This document shows positions 63,836-64,000 of a DNA stretch of 64,000 nucleotides, piece by piece; the stretch's first letter is position 1, and every line of letters begins with the position of its first letter. Where the stretch lies: positions 1 to 64,000 of the forward strand of contig JAQWTI010000012.1 in NCBI GenBank assembly GCA_029242745.1, written 5' to 3'. Source of the DNA: Acidimicrobiales bacterium. Its GTDB lineage: Bacteria; Actinomycetota; Acidimicrobiia; Acidimicrobiales; MedAcidi-G1. A model generated the notes under the pieces. The model saw nothing but the letters and a program-made list of their open reading frames with translations. It ran no database searches and was not told the origin of the DNA. The translations under genes were made by a program, and so were the position numbers.

Positions 63836-64000
63836 TCAGTCGAATGCGGGCATTACCTCGTCACAGAACAACTGCATGGAACGTTTCTGCTCTTCAAGAC
63901 CTAGGCCGAGACTCGCGTAGTAGATGAACTCGTCCACGCCGAGAGTTTCATAGCGGCGGAGTTTTGCGATGACCTCGGCTGGGGTACCAAACAGTAGGTT
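63836..64000 (-). CDS. Luciferase-like monooxygenase, C-terminal end (5' part outside window)
   Basis: The last 54 residues on the minus strand, running off the window. The frame reads LLFGTPAEVIAKLRRYETLG, then VDEFIYYASLGLG and a final MQLFCDEVMPAFD. This is the usual C-terminal pattern (GTPxEVxxxLxxLxxxGVDxFxxx, and MExFxxEVMPAF) of LLM-class flavin-dependent oxidoreductases. The start and the flavin- or F420-binding part are not in the window. It is convergent with the selenoprotein gene, with 14 nt between the stops. Confidence 0.8.
   Translation of the reverse strand, partial: NLLFGTPAEVIAKLRRYETLGVDEFIYYASLGLGLEEQKRSMQLFCDEVMPAFD

Overview
The window looks like chromosomal DNA of an actinomycete of moderate GC content. 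Supporting signs are two WhiB-type regulators, a Na+/Pi transporter followed by phoU and a SenX3/RegX3-like two-component pair, a DUF2342 zinc metalloprotease, a UPF0182 giant membrane protein, a b558-type single-subunit SdhC, and the sucC-sucD-purN-purH order known from actinobacteria. Many start codons carry a TANNNT box 6-8 nt upstream, the arrangement expected for leaderless mRNAs. My best guess is a marine or aquatic Acidimicrobiia-like lineage. That is inference; nothing here fixes the taxon.

Layout. 1-5.6 kb (+): the 3' end of topA, an MFS exporter, tmk, holB and a 2-oxoglutarate oxygenase, mostly with overlapping stop/start codons. 5.6-8.8 kb: an SDR, an MBL-fold hydrolase, an AlaX-like editing protein and a degenerate Rieske-like membrane protein. 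8.9-21 kb (+): central metabolism (sucCD, purNH, folD, icd, mdh) with a heterodimeric ABC exporter pair and a PIG-L deacetylase in between. 21-26 kb: an SCP2 protein, a three-gene operon built on a free-standing PEP-utiliser phosphohistidine domain, a DUF368 lipid-carrier translocase, a thioesterase and an alpha/beta hydrolase. 26-29.9 kb (-): sdhCAB. 29.9-38 kb: an unusual accessory block. A GH2-like and a GH1-like protein, both lacking catalytic glutamates, flank a MoxR-type AAA+ ATPase, and the matching VWA protein lies beyond two opposite-strand genes. The GH2/MoxR intergenic region is a 107-bp tandem duplication.

38-46 kb: whiB, tatA, a small gene, a cluster of hairpins, a second whiB, then a phosphate island (PHO-box-like repeat, Na+/Pi cotransporter, phoU, surE, sensor kinase, response regulator) and an MFS protein. 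46-57 kb: DUF2342 protease, epimerase, moaE, mreB, HEAT-repeat protein, Lon-like PDZ protease, UPF0182 protein and small envelope proteins. 57-61.4 kb (-): a dimethylglycine/sarcosine-dehydrogenase-like flavoenzyme and a non-pyrrolysine MttB-family methyltransferase, probably for methylated amine catabolism. 61.5-64 kb: initiator tRNA with terminator, a hotdog protein, an SRPBCC protein, a likely selenoprotein and the end of a luciferase-like monooxygenase.

The strongest discovery is at 63270-63821. An AhpD/carboxymuconolactone-decarboxylase-like peroxidase-related gene is interrupted by one in-frame TGA exactly where the second Cys of its CxxC active site belongs. The TGA is followed by a hairpin with a GGUCU loop at the spacing of the E. 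coli fdhF SECIS element. A conventional gene caller would split it into two ORFs. Second are the two adjacent glycosidase-fold proteins with substituted catalytic residues beside the duplicated MoxR promoter.
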